Part shown: piece by piece, positions 5,228-12,980 of the stretch
Position numbering within the stretch: position 1 is the first letter of the stretch
Layout of the letters: every line of letters begins with the position of its first letter
Assembly: GCA_964620605.1 (NCBI GenBank)
Contig: CAZUHQ010000106.1
Location: 1 to 12,980 of the forward strand
From: Thalassotalea_E sp964620605
GTDB lineage: Bacteria; Pseudomonadota; Gammaproteobacteria; Enterobacterales; Alteromonadaceae
Reading direction: 5' to 3'
Length of the DNA: 12,980 nt
The notes under the pieces: model-generated
The model's input: the letters and a program-made list of their open reading frames with translations, nothing else
Database searches by the model: none
What the model was told of the DNA's origin: nothing
Program-made: the position numbers and the translations under genes

Positions 5228-6436
5228 TTAAATGTAATTAAATAAGCTTAAATTTTGAACTTTTACATAGGTTTGCTGAGCTGCCTGCAGCGCTACTTTT
5301 GCTTGCTCAAACTCCGTTACTGCTGCAGCATAATCTAAATCTTCAATGGAAGATCTACCTTGCTCCATCAGTAATTCATTATCTTGATGATAAGTTGATT
5401 GAGTCTGTAACAGTTGAAGATTAATACCTGCATTGCCCTGCCGTGTAGATATATGGTTTAAAGACGCATTGATTTGACTCAGAATATGACCGTAGTCTGC
5501 CTGATGCTTTTCAGTATCTGCAGCGGCACCTTGGACATTGATCCAGTCAATTGCCTGCTTAATGGTTTCAAACACACTAATATTTGGCTCTTCTGATAGC
5601 ACCACCTGATCACCAACACTGGGGGTACCATCGATAGTAATTTCCATACCGGCAAAACCATAAGCCTGACCGGCAACATATGGATCAACAACGACAGTAT
5701 TTGCCGCATTATCAGTAATCGTTAATTCTAGACTGCCATTATTATCAGCATCGGTAAAATCCAGGGTATAAGGCTGGTTATCAACATAAACACTGCGATC
5801 GGAAATAATCGCGCGGTTTACTATCATACCGCTTTCGTTGACCGGATAGCTGGCACTGAAATCACCTAACGAGTTACCAACCTTCATAAAAGCTTCATCG
5901 CCCGGCTGATTCAGCGGCACTGAAACACTTTTAGATATTTTTAACTCGCGAACGCCATTGTCGCCGTTATAATTAACAGTATTGTCAGGTTGAACAGAGA
6001 AAGGCTTTTTATCAATCTGATAACCGGAGAAAACATAACCGCCGGTTTCATCTTTGACATTGGCTATATCTAACATTTGCTCAAGATTTTGTTTTAACTG
6101 CGCCGAAAGAGCAGTACGATCATCATCTGACATAGCGCCATTATTCGCTTGAATAAAGGTTTGTTTAATTTGGTTTAACACATCTTGCGCTGAAGAAAAT
6201 GATACTTCCGATAACGAGTTTCTATTAGTTGCCTGCACTATATTGCGACGATAAAGCTCAATATTTTGTAGTTCATCTTTGTAACCAATCAAGGTGCCGT
6301 ATTGTACACCGTTATCTTTCGCAGTAAGCACTCCTTTACCTGACGCCAAATACGCTGATTGCTCATTAAGTTTTGACTCATTAGTGGTCATATGTTTAGT
6401 ACTTTGCAAAAACATCTGGCTAGTAGAAACTCTCAT
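5228..6436 (-). CDS. flgL: Flagellar hook-filament junction protein FlgL (HAP3)
   Basis: FlgL caps the FlgK ring and provides the platform on which the first flagellin subunits assemble outside the cell. The protein begins MRVSTSQMF, as FlgL proteins do, and has the flagellin-like N-terminal helix with LNEQSAYLASGKGV. Its C-terminal helix ends with SIEDLDYAAAVTEFEQAKV and QQTYVKVQNLSLFNYI. At 402 residues it is longer than the enteric protein (about 317), with a beta-rich central insertion (about residues 130-280) as is common in marine gammaproteobacteria. I choose ATG 6436 over GTG 6439 because the AGGAGT ribosome-binding site is then five bases away instead of two and the product starts like the family. 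That site overlaps the flgK stop codon, so the two genes are probably translationally coupled. Confidence 0.96.
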   Translation of the reverse strand: MRVSTSQMFLQSTKHMTTNESKLNEQSAYLASGKGVLTAKDNGVQYGTLIGYKDELQNIELYRRNIVQATNRNSLSEVSFSSAQDVLNQIKQTFIQANNGAMSDDDRTALSAQLKQNLEQMLDIANVKDETGGYVFSGYQIDKKPFSVQPDNTVNYNGDNGVRELKISKSVSVPLNQPGDEAFMKVGNSLGDFSASYPVNESGMIVNRAIISDRSVYVDNQPYTLDFTDADNNGSLELTITDNAANTVVVDPYVAGQAYGFAGMEITIDGTPSVGDQVVLSEEPNISVFETIKQAIDWINVQGAAADTEKHQADYGHILSQINASLNHISTRQGNAGINLQLLQTQSTYHQDNELLMEQGRSSIEDLDYAAAVTEFEQAKVALQAAQQTYVKVQNLSLFNYI

Positions 6437-6445
6437 CACTTACTC

Positions 6446-8407
6446 CTAACGTGCCGCATTAAGCAAGGTATCAAAAATGGTACTAGCGATGGAAACTATA
6501 CGTGATGACGCCTGATAGGCTTGCTGGAACTTAAGTAGGTTTGCGGCTTCTTCGTCTAAATTAACGCCCTTAACTTCCTGATTACGATTATACGATTGCA
6601 GATAAAGTGCATCAGCAGTATCAGCCACCAGTTCAGCAGACTTAGCGTCAGTACCAACAGTTGCCGTTGCAATCGCCAAATTCTGATTAAAAGTTTCCTT
6701 ACCGTTATTTAGCACTCCCTGGTCTTTACTATCTGCCATAGCAAAAGCGTTATCGCCGTTACCTAAACCAAAGGCATCACGAATATAAAAGGTTTCCGGT
6801 GCATTTGGCGCTAAGCCGGAAAGATCACCATTTATTTCAATATCAAAAGCACCGGCAAAACCAGCAATCGTCGTTTGTGGTGGAGTGTGAGCACCAGTTT
6901 GTAACAGTGCGTTGGTGTTATCGTCATAAATATTGTAGGTATAAGTGCCTGGTGGCGACTCTAAAACTTCAACACGAATCGGTGCTGTCGCCTGTGCCGT
7001 TAACGGATCAGTGACATTAGTTATCATCACATTACCGGCACTGACGTTATTATCAGAAGGCGTCACCTCAATTGCCGTAGCAGCAGCGATACCTTCCCCG
7101 TTAGTTAATACTTGCTTAATTAACGCTGCGCTGCTTTCACCTGGACGAACCAAAAATTTATCACCAGCAGCAGGCGCCCCCGCTGCTTCAACAAATTCAA
7201 AACCAAAAGTCGTAGCAAATGGTCCGGCACCCGCTGCACCTAGCACAGAGGTAGCTCCAGTATTTAAATTAGTTAGCTGATAATTGGCCCCATCATATTC
7301 AATCTCAAATTCATCACTGGATAGCTGGGTAAGATCAGTAATATGAATTTCACCACTCACTGTGCCGGTATTGCCAGAAAAATTCTGAATTCGTCCCTGA
7401 ACTAAGGTAGAAGAATTGACATCAGTAAAAATATCAGTGCCTTGCTGACCATTTAAATCCAGCCCCTGAGATTGCACGTCATTAATGGTATAAGCAATAG
7501 CGGTAGCAATACGGTCAATATCCGCACGTGCCTGTTTTAAATTATTATCGCGGTATTGGAATTTTGCTCCTAGCTCACCGCCCATTTTATCGGCGTCTAA
7601 CCCTAATCGAGTAGAACCGCTAACCAGTTCTAGTGTGGTCATTGCCGGATCAGGATCACCCGACTGCACTTCCACTGCTAAAGAAATTTTTCCGGCGACC
7701 AGTGTTGTACCTCCGCCAATCATTACCGTTTGTATACCATTTTGATCTTCAATCGCATTAACGTTAACAAACTTACTGAGTTCATTTATTAAGCGGTCTC
7801 GAGAGTCAAGCAGATCATTTGGCTGGCCTGTACCATCAAAACTTTTATTTTGCGTTATTTGATCATTGATCCGCGCTAGTTCCTGACCAATTTCTGTGAT
7901 CTGTGAAGCGATTTGTTCAATTTCACCATTTACAGATTTTTCCAGTTGATCGAATTGTCTACTAATGGAATTAAAATTACTGGCCAGTATTCCCGCCTGG
8001 CTAAGTGTCATATTACGTAGCCCAAGATTACTGGGATCATCGGCAATCGCATTCGCTGAAGTATAAAATTGTTCAATCGCAGAATTAATCGACTCACCTG
8101 AGCTTGTCATAATATTGTTCAATTGATCTAGGCTCAGATTCAAGCCATCAGCAAAGCCTAAATTAGATTGATTAATAATTTGTTCACGTTGGGCAAATTT
8201 GTCATAAATTCGACGAATATCATTTACATAAGTACCTGAGCCGACAAAGTTATCGCCGTAATAATTGCCAACTTGTGAATTTTGCTCAGCTCGTTGGCGA
8301 CTGTAGCCTTCGGTATTTACATTGGCAATATTATGACCAGTTGTTGCCAACTGTTGCTGAGCCGCTAACAGGCCACTCACCCCAGTTTGATACAAGTTAA
8401 CCGACAT
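6446..8407 (-). CDS. flgK: Flagellar hook-associated protein FlgK (HAP1)
   Basis: FlgK forms the ring joining hook to filament. The N-terminal D0 region MSVNLYQTGVSGLLAAQQQL followed by HNIANVNTEGYSRQR (residues 25-39) is the rod/hook/HAP family signature. The C-terminus GVNLDEEAANLLKFQQAYQA, about 40 residues from the end, is the matching family motif. At 653 residues it is longer than the enteric protein (about 547), with extra beta-rich central domains, similar to Pseudomonas and Alteromonadales forms. An AGGAGT ribosome-binding site (about 8415-8420) sits seven bases before the ATG. No clear sigma-54 or sigma-28 promoter is visible in the 81-bp gap to flgJ, so transcription probably reads through from flgF-J. 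No terminator separates it from flgL. Confidence 0.97.
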   Translation of the reverse strand: MSVNLYQTGVSGLLAAQQQLATTGHNIANVNTEGYSRQRAEQNSQVGNYYGDNFVGSGTYVNDIRRIYDKFAQREQIINQSNLGFADGLNLSLDQLNNIMTSSGESINSAIEQFYTSANAIADDPSNLGLRNMTLSQAGILASNFNSISRQFDQLEKSVNGEIEQIASQITEIGQELARINDQITQNKSFDGTGQPNDLLDSRDRLINELSKFVNVNAIEDQNGIQTVMIGGGTTLVAGKISLAVEVQSGDPDPAMTTLELVSGSTRLGLDADKMGGELGAKFQYRDNNLKQARADIDRIATAIAYTINDVQSQGLDLNGQQGTDIFTDVNSSTLVQGRIQNFSGNTGTVSGEIHITDLTQLSSDEFEIEYDGANYQLTNLNTGATSVLGAAGAGPFATTFGFEFVEAAGAPAAGDKFLVRPGESSAALIKQVLTNGEGIAAATAIEVTPSDNNVSAGNVMITNVTDPLTAQATAPIRVEVLESPPGTYTYNIYDDNTNALLQTGAHTPPQTTIAGFAGAFDIEINGDLSGLAPNAPETFYIRDAFGLGNGDNAFAMADSKDQGVLNNGKETFNQNLAIATATVGTDAKSAELVADTADALYLQSYNRNQEVKGVNLDEEAANLLKFQQAYQASSRIVSIASTIFDTLLNAAR

Positions 8408-8454
8408 AATTGTTACTCCTACAATCAGACAACAGCTGTTTATTGCTTGCTTTA

Positions 8455-8488
8455 CCTGACGCAGTTTTTCGCTATTTAATTCGTCAGG
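8455..8488. repeat. Inverted repeat in the flgJ-flgK gap
   Basis: CCTGACG (8455-8461) and CGTCAGG (8482-8488) are perfect 7-bp arms around a 20-bp AT-rich loop, starting immediately after the flgJ stop codon. There is no T run after it on the minus strand, so it is not a standard terminator. It could be an mRNA processing or stability element, or a binding site. A 10-bp palindrome AACAGCTGTT lies nearby at 8431-8440. Confidence 0.4.
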
Positions 8489-9466
8489 TTACTTAATTAG
8501 GCTGGATACTTTTTGCAGAGTTGCCATGATCTTATTGGCATAATTGGGATCTGTCGCATATCCAGCACTTTGTAATCCATGCAGGAAGTGTTCCACATTA
8601 TTTGCTTTGTTAAGCGCCCCTTGATAACGCTCGCTGGAAGAAAGGAAATCAATGTAGTCGTTGATGCTATCAGCAATGTTTTGGTAGACACGAAACGGTT
8701 CACGCTTTTTCACTATAGCGCCTTGCTGGTATTCCAATGTTTCTTTGTGAGTCTTTTCACCTGACCAACGGCTGTCAGCCTTGATATTAAACAGGTTGTT
8801 TGAACTTTGACCTTGCGGTGTTTTAATGATTTTTTGACCCCAGCCGGTTTCTAACGCTGCCTGAGCTATCACCACCTGAAACGGCACATTTAATTTCTGC
8901 TCAACCAGTTTTGCCGGTTCGGTTAATGCGCTAACAAAATCTTGTGGCTGATTAAACGCTATTTCTTCACTCGGAAAATTTGCGCTGGCATCAGCTGATA
9001 ACTTAGTAGCAGAGTCAGTAAATTGACGTCGTGTTGGCATTTTAAATTCAGTGGCTTGCTGATTATCCGATGCGCCGCCTAATACCCGTGCTTGCGCCTT
9101 AAAAACGCTGCTCGGGGTATAATTTTCACTGTCGCCGCCTAACTGACGCACGATTAACTCAGACAAGCCAAGCGAGCCATTATTCGACAGCTCCAATGCC
9201 AATTGCTGATCGTGCATATCGCGATAAAATTTGGTCGACTCTGAATTGAATGGGCTGTCTGCTTCTAACACTTCTTCAGCTTTACGCATGCTTTTTAACA
9301 GCATTTGCATAAAAATCGCTTCAAACTGTTTCGCGGCAGTTTCCAGCGCGGCTTTTTTATTCTCTTGATCTGTTGCTTTCGATTGCTGACGAATACTGTT
9401 TAAACTATTGAGATCGAGATAATTTTGCGCTTCGTTCATTCTGCTAGCCATAACATTAGTGACCAT
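8489..9466 (-). CDS. flgJ: Peptidoglycan hydrolase / rod cap FlgJ
   Basis: A dual-domain FlgJ of 325 residues. The N-terminal rod-binding domain (about residues 35-110) has AAKQFEAIFMQMLLKSMRKA and the YRDMHDQQLALELS segment; it caps rod assembly. After a linker of about 65 residues comes a glucosaminidase-type domain (about 170-325) that cuts peptidoglycan to let the rod through. It includes AALETGWGQ with E206 as the likely catalytic acid, NNLFNIKA, and the C-terminal GLQSAGYATDPNYANKI. It acts in the periplasm and has no signal peptide, consistent with export by the flagellar apparatus. Its ATG overlaps the flgI stop codon (TAATG), indicating translational coupling; the nearest ribosome-binding site is rather distant, so a start at the internal ATG of codon 6 is possible. 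Confidence 0.96.
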   Translation of the reverse strand: MVTNVMASRMNEAQNYLDLNSLNSIRQQSKATDQENKKAALETAAKQFEAIFMQMLLKSMRKAEEVLEADSPFNSESTKFYRDMHDQQLALELSNNGSLGLSELIVRQLGGDSENYTPSSVFKAQARVLGGASDNQQATEFKMPTRRQFTDSATKLSADASANFPSEEIAFNQPQDFVSALTEPAKLVEQKLNVPFQVVIAQAALETGWGQKIIKTPQGQSSNNLFNIKADSRWSGEKTHKETLEYQQGAIVKKREPFRVYQNIADSINDYIDFLSSSERYQGALNKANNVEHFLHGLQSAGYATDPNYANKIMATLQKVSSLIK

Positions 9467-10581
9467 TAGATAATGATCAACTCTCCTCGCAATGCGCCCG
9501 CTTGTTCTAACGCTTCCAGAATCGCCATCACATCACCAGGGCCAGCACCAACGTTATTAATTGCCCGCACTAAGTTATCTAAGGTAATACCTGGGTCGAA
9601 AACAAACATCCTGTTATCACTATTATTAACATTAATCAGTGATTGGGTAGTTACCGCAGTATCTCCTTCAGAGAACGCATCCGGCTGGGAAACCGTTTGC
9701 GTTTCATTAATGGTGACGGTAATACCACCGTGGGTAATCGCCGCCGGTAACAAGCGAACATCCGCGCCGATCACTATGGTGCCGGTGCGTGAGTTAACTA
9801 TTACTTTTGCCGATGGTGAATCGGGCTCAAATTCCAAATTTTCCAATATAGCCAAAAAACTTACCCGTTGGCTCGGATCACGCGGCGCGGTTACCTGCAC
9901 TGAAGTATTATCTATGGCATGGGCAATATAAGTTGCTGGGTCGTTTACATTGGCAAATTCACTGTTAATGACTTTTTCCAGCGCCTTGGCGGTAGAAAAA
10001 TCCGCATTGTGTAAGTTAAAAGTAATATGATCGCCGTTATTAAACGGTGATGGTACTTCCTGCTCCACAATCGCACCATTGGCAATACGACCAACCGTCG
10101 GCGTGTTCACCAATACTTTTGAGCCGTCTAAACCTTCAGCGCCTAAACCGCTGACCACCAGGCTGCCCTGCGCCACCGCATAAGCCTTGCCGTCAATCCC
10201 CATTAATATCGTTTGTAATAAGGTACCGCCACGCAGGCTTTGCGCGCTGCCCATAGAAGAAACCGTAACATCGACAGTTTGTCCTGGCTTAGCAAATGCC
10301 GGCAGTTCTGCATGTACCGCAACTGCGGCAACATTTTTAATCTTAGGTTTTAAATTACTCGGCATAGTAATACCAAAATTACTAAGCATGGTTTTAAAGC
10401 TTTGTTCGGTAAATGGGCTTTGCTCGCCGGTACCCGGCAAACCTACCACCAGACCATAACCCACTAGCTGGTTAGCTCTAACACCAGCGACATCAGTTAA
10501 ATCTTTAACCCGCTGAGCAAACGCCGCTTGTGTTAATAACAATAAGCTTAGGCTGATAACTTTAAATAAATGCACTTTCAT
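9466..10581 (-). CDS. flgI: Flagellar P-ring protein FlgI
   Basis: FlgI builds the periplasmic P ring that serves as a bushing for the rod in peptidoglycan. The product has a Sec signal peptide, MKVHLFK followed by a leucine-rich core and AAFA before QRVKDL (cleavage near residue 22). The conserved DVAGVRANQLVGYGLVVGL and LPGTGEQSPFT follow, and PGDVMAILEALEQAGALRGE lies at the C-terminus. At 371 residues it has the normal family length. I prefer ATG 10581 to the GTG at 10593, because that GTG lies inside the GGTGGAGAG ribosome-binding site and the signal peptide then starts cleanly. It lies 21 nt after flgH and overlaps flgJ by one base. Confidence 0.97.
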   Translation of the reverse strand: MKVHLFKVISLSLLLLTQAAFAQRVKDLTDVAGVRANQLVGYGLVVGLPGTGEQSPFTEQSFKTMLSNFGITMPSNLKPKIKNVAAVAVHAELPAFAKPGQTVDVTVSSMGSAQSLRGGTLLQTILMGIDGKAYAVAQGSLVVSGLGAEGLDGSKVLVNTPTVGRIANGAIVEQEVPSPFNNGDHITFNLHNADFSTAKALEKVINSEFANVNDPATYIAHAIDNTSVQVTAPRDPSQRVSFLAILENLEFEPDSPSAKVIVNSRTGTIVIGADVRLLPAAITHGGITVTINETQTVSQPDAFSEGDTAVTTQSLINVNNSDNRMFVFDPGITLDNLVRAINNVGAGPGDVMAILEALEQAGALRGELIII

Positions 10582-10602
10582 ATCACTCTCCACCCGCGCG
10601 AA

Positions 10603-11286
10603 TTACAACGGCCACCAGGAACTACTAAAGAATTTAGACAACCAGCCCTGTTCCTGTACTTCGGCAAACGCACCAGTACCTGAATATTGAATGCGAGCAT
10701 TCGCCACTTTTGACGATATAATGGTGTTGTTTGAGCTGATGTCCTGCGAGCGAATAATGCCGGTTAAGCGAATATATTCATCGCCATTGTTTAAGGTCAT
10801 CCATTTTTCACCACGAATCATCAAGTTGCCGTTTGGCAACACCCGCAGCACATGGACGGAAATATTACCGCTTAAGCTATTACCCTGATTGGTTTTTGAG
10901 TCACCTTTAAAATCAGATTCCTGATCCAAACCAAATTGCACTGCATCATTTTTAAAGGTTACTGAAGTGCCGCCCAAACCTGTGATTGGATTTAAAGTCG
11001 CGCTATTTTCTTTTTTCAGCTCGGTTTTGGCATTTTTCTGCGCTTGTGTACTCTCACTTAAGATCACTGAAATAATATCGCCAACACGATGCGCTTTTGA
11101 GTCGGAATAAATATTATTGACATAATTTGGTCGAAACAATGAGCCGGTCGGCACAATCGGCTCTTCTTCCATTTCAGGTAAGATCGGTGCAAAATCCGGA
11201 TCATCGGGTAATGTTTTCGCTTGCTCGATACTGGCACAGCCAGTTAACGTCATCCATGCACAAAGTAGTAGGCTTACCTTTTTCAT
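10603..11286 (-). CDS. flgH: Flagellar L-ring lipoprotein FlgH
   Basis: FlgH forms the outer-membrane L ring. The product starts MKKVSLLLCAWMTLTGCAS, a lipoprotein signal peptide with lipobox LTGC and lipidated Cys17; the following Ala fits outer-membrane sorting. Family features include the segment HRVGDIISVILSESTQAQ, VLRVLPNGNLMIRGEKWM in the middle, and GTGAFAEVQEQGWLSKFF at the C-terminus. At 227 residues it has the family size (about 230). I choose ATG 11286, which has GAGGT seven bases upstream and gives a proper signal peptide, over the ATG at 11304, which has no ribosome-binding site although it overlaps the flgG stop. Confidence 0.96.
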   Translation of the reverse strand: MKKVSLLLCAWMTLTGCASIEQAKTLPDDPDFAPILPEMEEEPIVPTGSLFRPNYVNNIYSDSKAHRVGDIISVILSESTQAQKNAKTELKKENSATLNPITGLGGTSVTFKNDAVQFGLDQESDFKGDSKTNQGNSLSGNISVHVLRVLPNGNLMIRGEKWMTLNNGDEYIRLTGIIRSQDISSNNTIISSKVANARIQYSGTGAFAEVQEQGWLSKFFSSSWWPL

Positions 11287-11303
11287 ATGACGTACCTCAA
11301 CCA

Positions 11304-12092
11304 TTATAATTGCTGATTAATATAACTAAGCATTTGATCGACGGCAGAAATCACTTTCGAGTTCATTTCATAAACCCGCTGGCTTTCAATCAAATTCACT
11401 AGCTCTTCGGTGGTGTTAACATTCGATGTTTCCAGTGCTCCTTGCACTATCATGCCGAAACCTTCCAACCCCGGAACCCCTTCTTGTGGCGCGCCACTAA
11501 CCGCCGTTTCAACAAACAGATTTTGCCCGATAGGCTCTAACCCGGTTGGGTTGACAAAATTCACGGTATTGATTTGACCAACCACCGCAGGCTCTGCCTG
11601 GCCTTGCAAAGTCACCGACACTTCACCGTCTTGTGAAATAATTACACTTTGCGCATCTTCCGGTAAGGTAATTTGTGGTTGCAATAAATAACCGGCTCCC
11701 GGCGTCACCATATTGCCTTCTTCATCCATGGTGAACTGACCATTACGGCTATAAGACAAGGAACCGTCTGGCATTTGCACCTGAAAAAAACCTTCCCCCT
11801 GGATCATCATATCCAGCGAGTTATCGGTAGTGATCATATCCCCTTGGGAATGGATTTTCTGCGTCGCCACCACTTTTGTACCAGCGCCTAACATTAACCC
11901 TGATGGCATTTCAGTATCTTGCGCCGAACGGCCCCCCGGCTGATTAATGGTTTGATAGAGTAAATCTTCAAACACCGCCCGGCTCTTTTTAAAACCGACG
12001 GTACTGGCGTTTGCCAGGTTATTAGAAATTACCGCGATATCTTTTGTTTGTGCATCTAAGCCGGTTTTACTGATCCATAATGCTGCGTTCAT
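11304..12092 (-). CDS. flgG: Flagellar distal rod protein FlgG
   Basis: FlgG forms the distal rod, the drive shaft passing through the P and L rings. The protein starts MNAALWISKTGLDAQ and carries the rod/hook signature NNLANASTVGFK (residues 24-35) and the matching C-terminal motif ETSNVNTTEELVNLIESQR. At 262 residues it equals the usual family length (about 260), which separates it from FlgF. A GAGGTG ribosome-binding site lies four bases before the ATG. It follows flgF by 18 nt and is followed by flgH with 17 nt between, as part of one operon. Confidence 0.97.
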   Translation of the reverse strand: MNAALWISKTGLDAQTKDIAVISNNLANASTVGFKKSRAVFEDLLYQTINQPGGRSAQDTEMPSGLMLGAGTKVVATQKIHSQGDMITTDNSLDMMIQGEGFFQVQMPDGSLSYSRNGQFTMDEEGNMVTPGAGYLLQPQITLPEDAQSVIISQDGEVSVTLQGQAEPAVVGQINTVNFVNPTGLEPIGQNLFVETAVSGAPQEGVPGLEGFGMIVQGALETSNVNTTEELVNLIESQRVYEMNSKVISAVDQMLSYINQQL

Positions 12093-12110
12093 AAGTCACC
12101 TCAATATCAT

Positions 12111-12851
12111 TTAGAATGCACGCAATAGCGATGCACTGGCCGAGTCAATTTCCTCAGCGGTTTTCATAAGTTTCAACTGCATTTCAAACTGGCGTTGCAA
12201 GGCAATCATTTCCGACATTTCACCGACCGGATTGACATTGCTCGACTCCAGCATGCCGCTTTTGATCCTGACACTGACATCGGCGTCTGACTCATTTAAC
12301 TTGCCGCGAAATAAGCCATCGTTGCCACGTTTTAAGGTGCGGGTATCAGGATCTACCAGTTTAATACGCGCCACTTCTTCCTGTACAGTTGCAGGAGCGC
12401 CCGCAGGCTGAACCATAATAATGCCGTCGGCTGTGATCTCGATATTATTAACCGGTAGTGGCAAGCTAATCGGGCCACTATCGCCCATCACTAGATCGCC
12501 ACGGGAGGTTTGCAGATAACCGTCTTCGGTAATGGATAAATGACCATCTCGGGTATAACCCTCCCGACCATCTTTGGCCTGTACTGCGATCATGCCGTGC
12601 CCCTGAATCGCGATATCCAGATCACGTCCAGTAGTTAACAAGGCACCACTGTCAAAGTTTTGGCTGGACTTTTCTGTCATAGCAAACACTCGGGTTGGCA
12701 AGCCTTCACCAAATGCCTGCATCGAACGCGCCTGTGCCAGATCCGCCTTAAAGCCTGTGGTCTTGGCGTTTGCTAAGTTATTGGCAGTAATGGCCAATGC
12801 TTTCATATTTTGTTTCGCGCCACTCATGGCGATATAGAGCATCTTATCCAT
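12111..12851 (-). CDS. flgF: Flagellar proximal rod protein FlgF
   Basis: FlgF is a rod subunit adjacent to FlgG. The product starts MDKMLYIAMSGAKQ, as FlgF does, has the rod signature NNLANAKTTGFK (residues 24-35), and ends with ESSNVNPVGEMSEMIALQRQ and an amphipathic helix. At 246 residues it is the normal size. The frame is open upstream to 12923, but that part runs through the sigma-54 promoter and the terminator. The start is therefore ATG 12851, or the adjacent ATG 12854; the ribosome-binding site (CTGGA) is weak. It is the first gene of the flgFGHIJ(KL) unit. Confidence 0.96.
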   Translation of the reverse strand: MDKMLYIAMSGAKQNMKALAITANNLANAKTTGFKADLAQARSMQAFGEGLPTRVFAMTEKSSQNFDSGALLTTGRDLDIAIQGHGMIAVQAKDGREGYTRDGHLSITEDGYLQTSRGDLVMGDSGPISLPLPVNNIEITADGIIMVQPAGAPATVQEEVARIKLVDPDTRTLKRGNDGLFRGKLNESDADVSVRIKSGMLESSNVNPVGEMSEMIALQRQFEMQLKLMKTAEEIDSASASLLRAF

Positions 12852-12887
12852 CATCAATCCAGGGTAAATCTCATTTAATAGGATAAA

Positions 12888-12903
12888 TGCAAATAAAGTG
12901 CCA
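12888..12903 (-). promoter_or_regulatory. Sigma-54 promoter of the flgF operon
   Basis: On the minus strand TGGCACTTTATTTGCA (12903-12888) matches TGGCACG-N4-TTGCW except at one position, with exact GG/GC spacing. The predicted start is near 12876, only about 25 nt before the flgF ATG. It directly follows the terminator at 12909-12938. Rod and ring genes being sigma-54 dependent agrees with the Vibrio-type hierarchy, where an FlrC-like activator is used; no activator site can be recognised here. Confidence 0.88.
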
Positions 12904-12908
12904 GAGAT

Positions 12909-12938
12909 AAAAAAGCAGCACAAATGTGCTGCTTTTTT
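12909..12938 (-). terminator. Intrinsic terminator between flgE and flgF
   Basis: GCAGCAC (12915-12921) pairs with GTGCTGC (12926-12932) over an AAAT loop, and flanking A6/T6 runs extend the stem to 13 bp. On the minus strand six T follow the stem. The symmetry would allow termination in both directions. It ends the upstream transcript about 25 nt after the probable flgE stop. Confidence 0.88.
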
Positions 12939-12963
12939 ATCTTTATAAACTCAATGCTAATAG

Positions 12964-12980
12964 TTAACGGATTTGTAATA
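12964..12980 (-). CDS. flgE: Probable last codons of flgE (hook protein), cut by the window edge
   Basis: Minus-strand codons 12978-12964 read LQIR and TAA. Hook-family proteins often end in a short L-x-x-R sequence, flgE is the normal upstream neighbour of flgF, and the stop lies 25 nt before the terminator. Only four codons are visible, so this rests mainly on context. Confidence 0.35.

Noticed and set aside
6799..7280. Plus-strand open frames opposite flgK, and similar ones opposite flgI and flgH
   Set aside because: These are shadows of well-supported minus-strand genes without ribosome-binding sites or family resemblance.
11287..11304. ATG 11304 as the flgH start
   Set aside because: It overlaps the flgG stop but has no ribosome-binding site, and it would put six extra residues in front of a clean lipoprotein signal peptide.

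Overview
The window is a polar-flagellum gene cluster from a gammaproteobacterium. The gene order (flgF-G-H-I-J-K-L followed by a tandem flagellin array and a FlaG-like gene), the sigma-54/sigma-28 promoter pattern, the moderately AT-rich composition and the flagellin sequences all suggest a marine Alteromonadales/Vibrio-type organism. Colwelliaceae is my best guess. Taxonomy is inferred from family resemblance only; no search was run. All the flagellar genes lie on the minus strand, so transcription runs from high to low coordinates.

Layout in transcription order: the last codons of what is probably flgE (12980-12964); a strong intrinsic terminator (12938-12909); a sigma-54 promoter (12903-12888); then a tight run flgF, flgG, flgH, flgI, flgJ (12851-8489) encoding the proximal and distal rod, the L and P rings and the rod cap/muramidase. 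flgK and flgL (8407-5228), the hook-filament junction proteins, follow with no clear promoter of their own. Right after flgL, a second sigma-54 promoter (5221-5206) precedes the first of four intact flagellin paralogs (5155-4187), which ends in a classic terminator. The second flagellin (3931-2972) has a textbook sigma-28 promoter. The third (2812-1847) starts with GTG, shows no recognisable promoter and has no terminator separating it from the second. The fourth (1282-323) again has a sigma-28 promoter and its own terminator. In this summary they are numbered in transcription order; in the entries they are called by position: Fla-A 323-1282, Fla-B 1847-2812, Fla-C 2972-3931, Fla-D 4187-5155.

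Two places stand out. (1) The 564-bp gap between Fla-B and Fla-A holds a plus-strand sigma-54-like element/palindrome (1578-1593). It is followed by a possible small RNA (about 1604-1736) with two hairpins. Between them lies a 12-nt stretch perfectly complementary to the ribosome-binding site of Fla-A. If real, it would be a sigma-54-dependent, flagellin-targeting sRNA; the alternative is the relic of a lost flagellin 5' end. (2) At the left edge, the FlaG-like gene is cut after about 40 residues. It abuts, in opposite orientation, the beginning of a PAS-domain coding sequence whose frame then runs antisense through flaG. This is a rearrangement breakpoint or an assembly/chimera junction near 105-135.

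Together the genes cover the late half of flagellar assembly: rod and rings, hook-filament junction, then filament. The promoters fit the known Vibrio-type hierarchy, in which sigma-54 (FlrC-type control) drives rod/ring genes and the major flagellin, and sigma-28 (FliA) drives the accessory flagellins.
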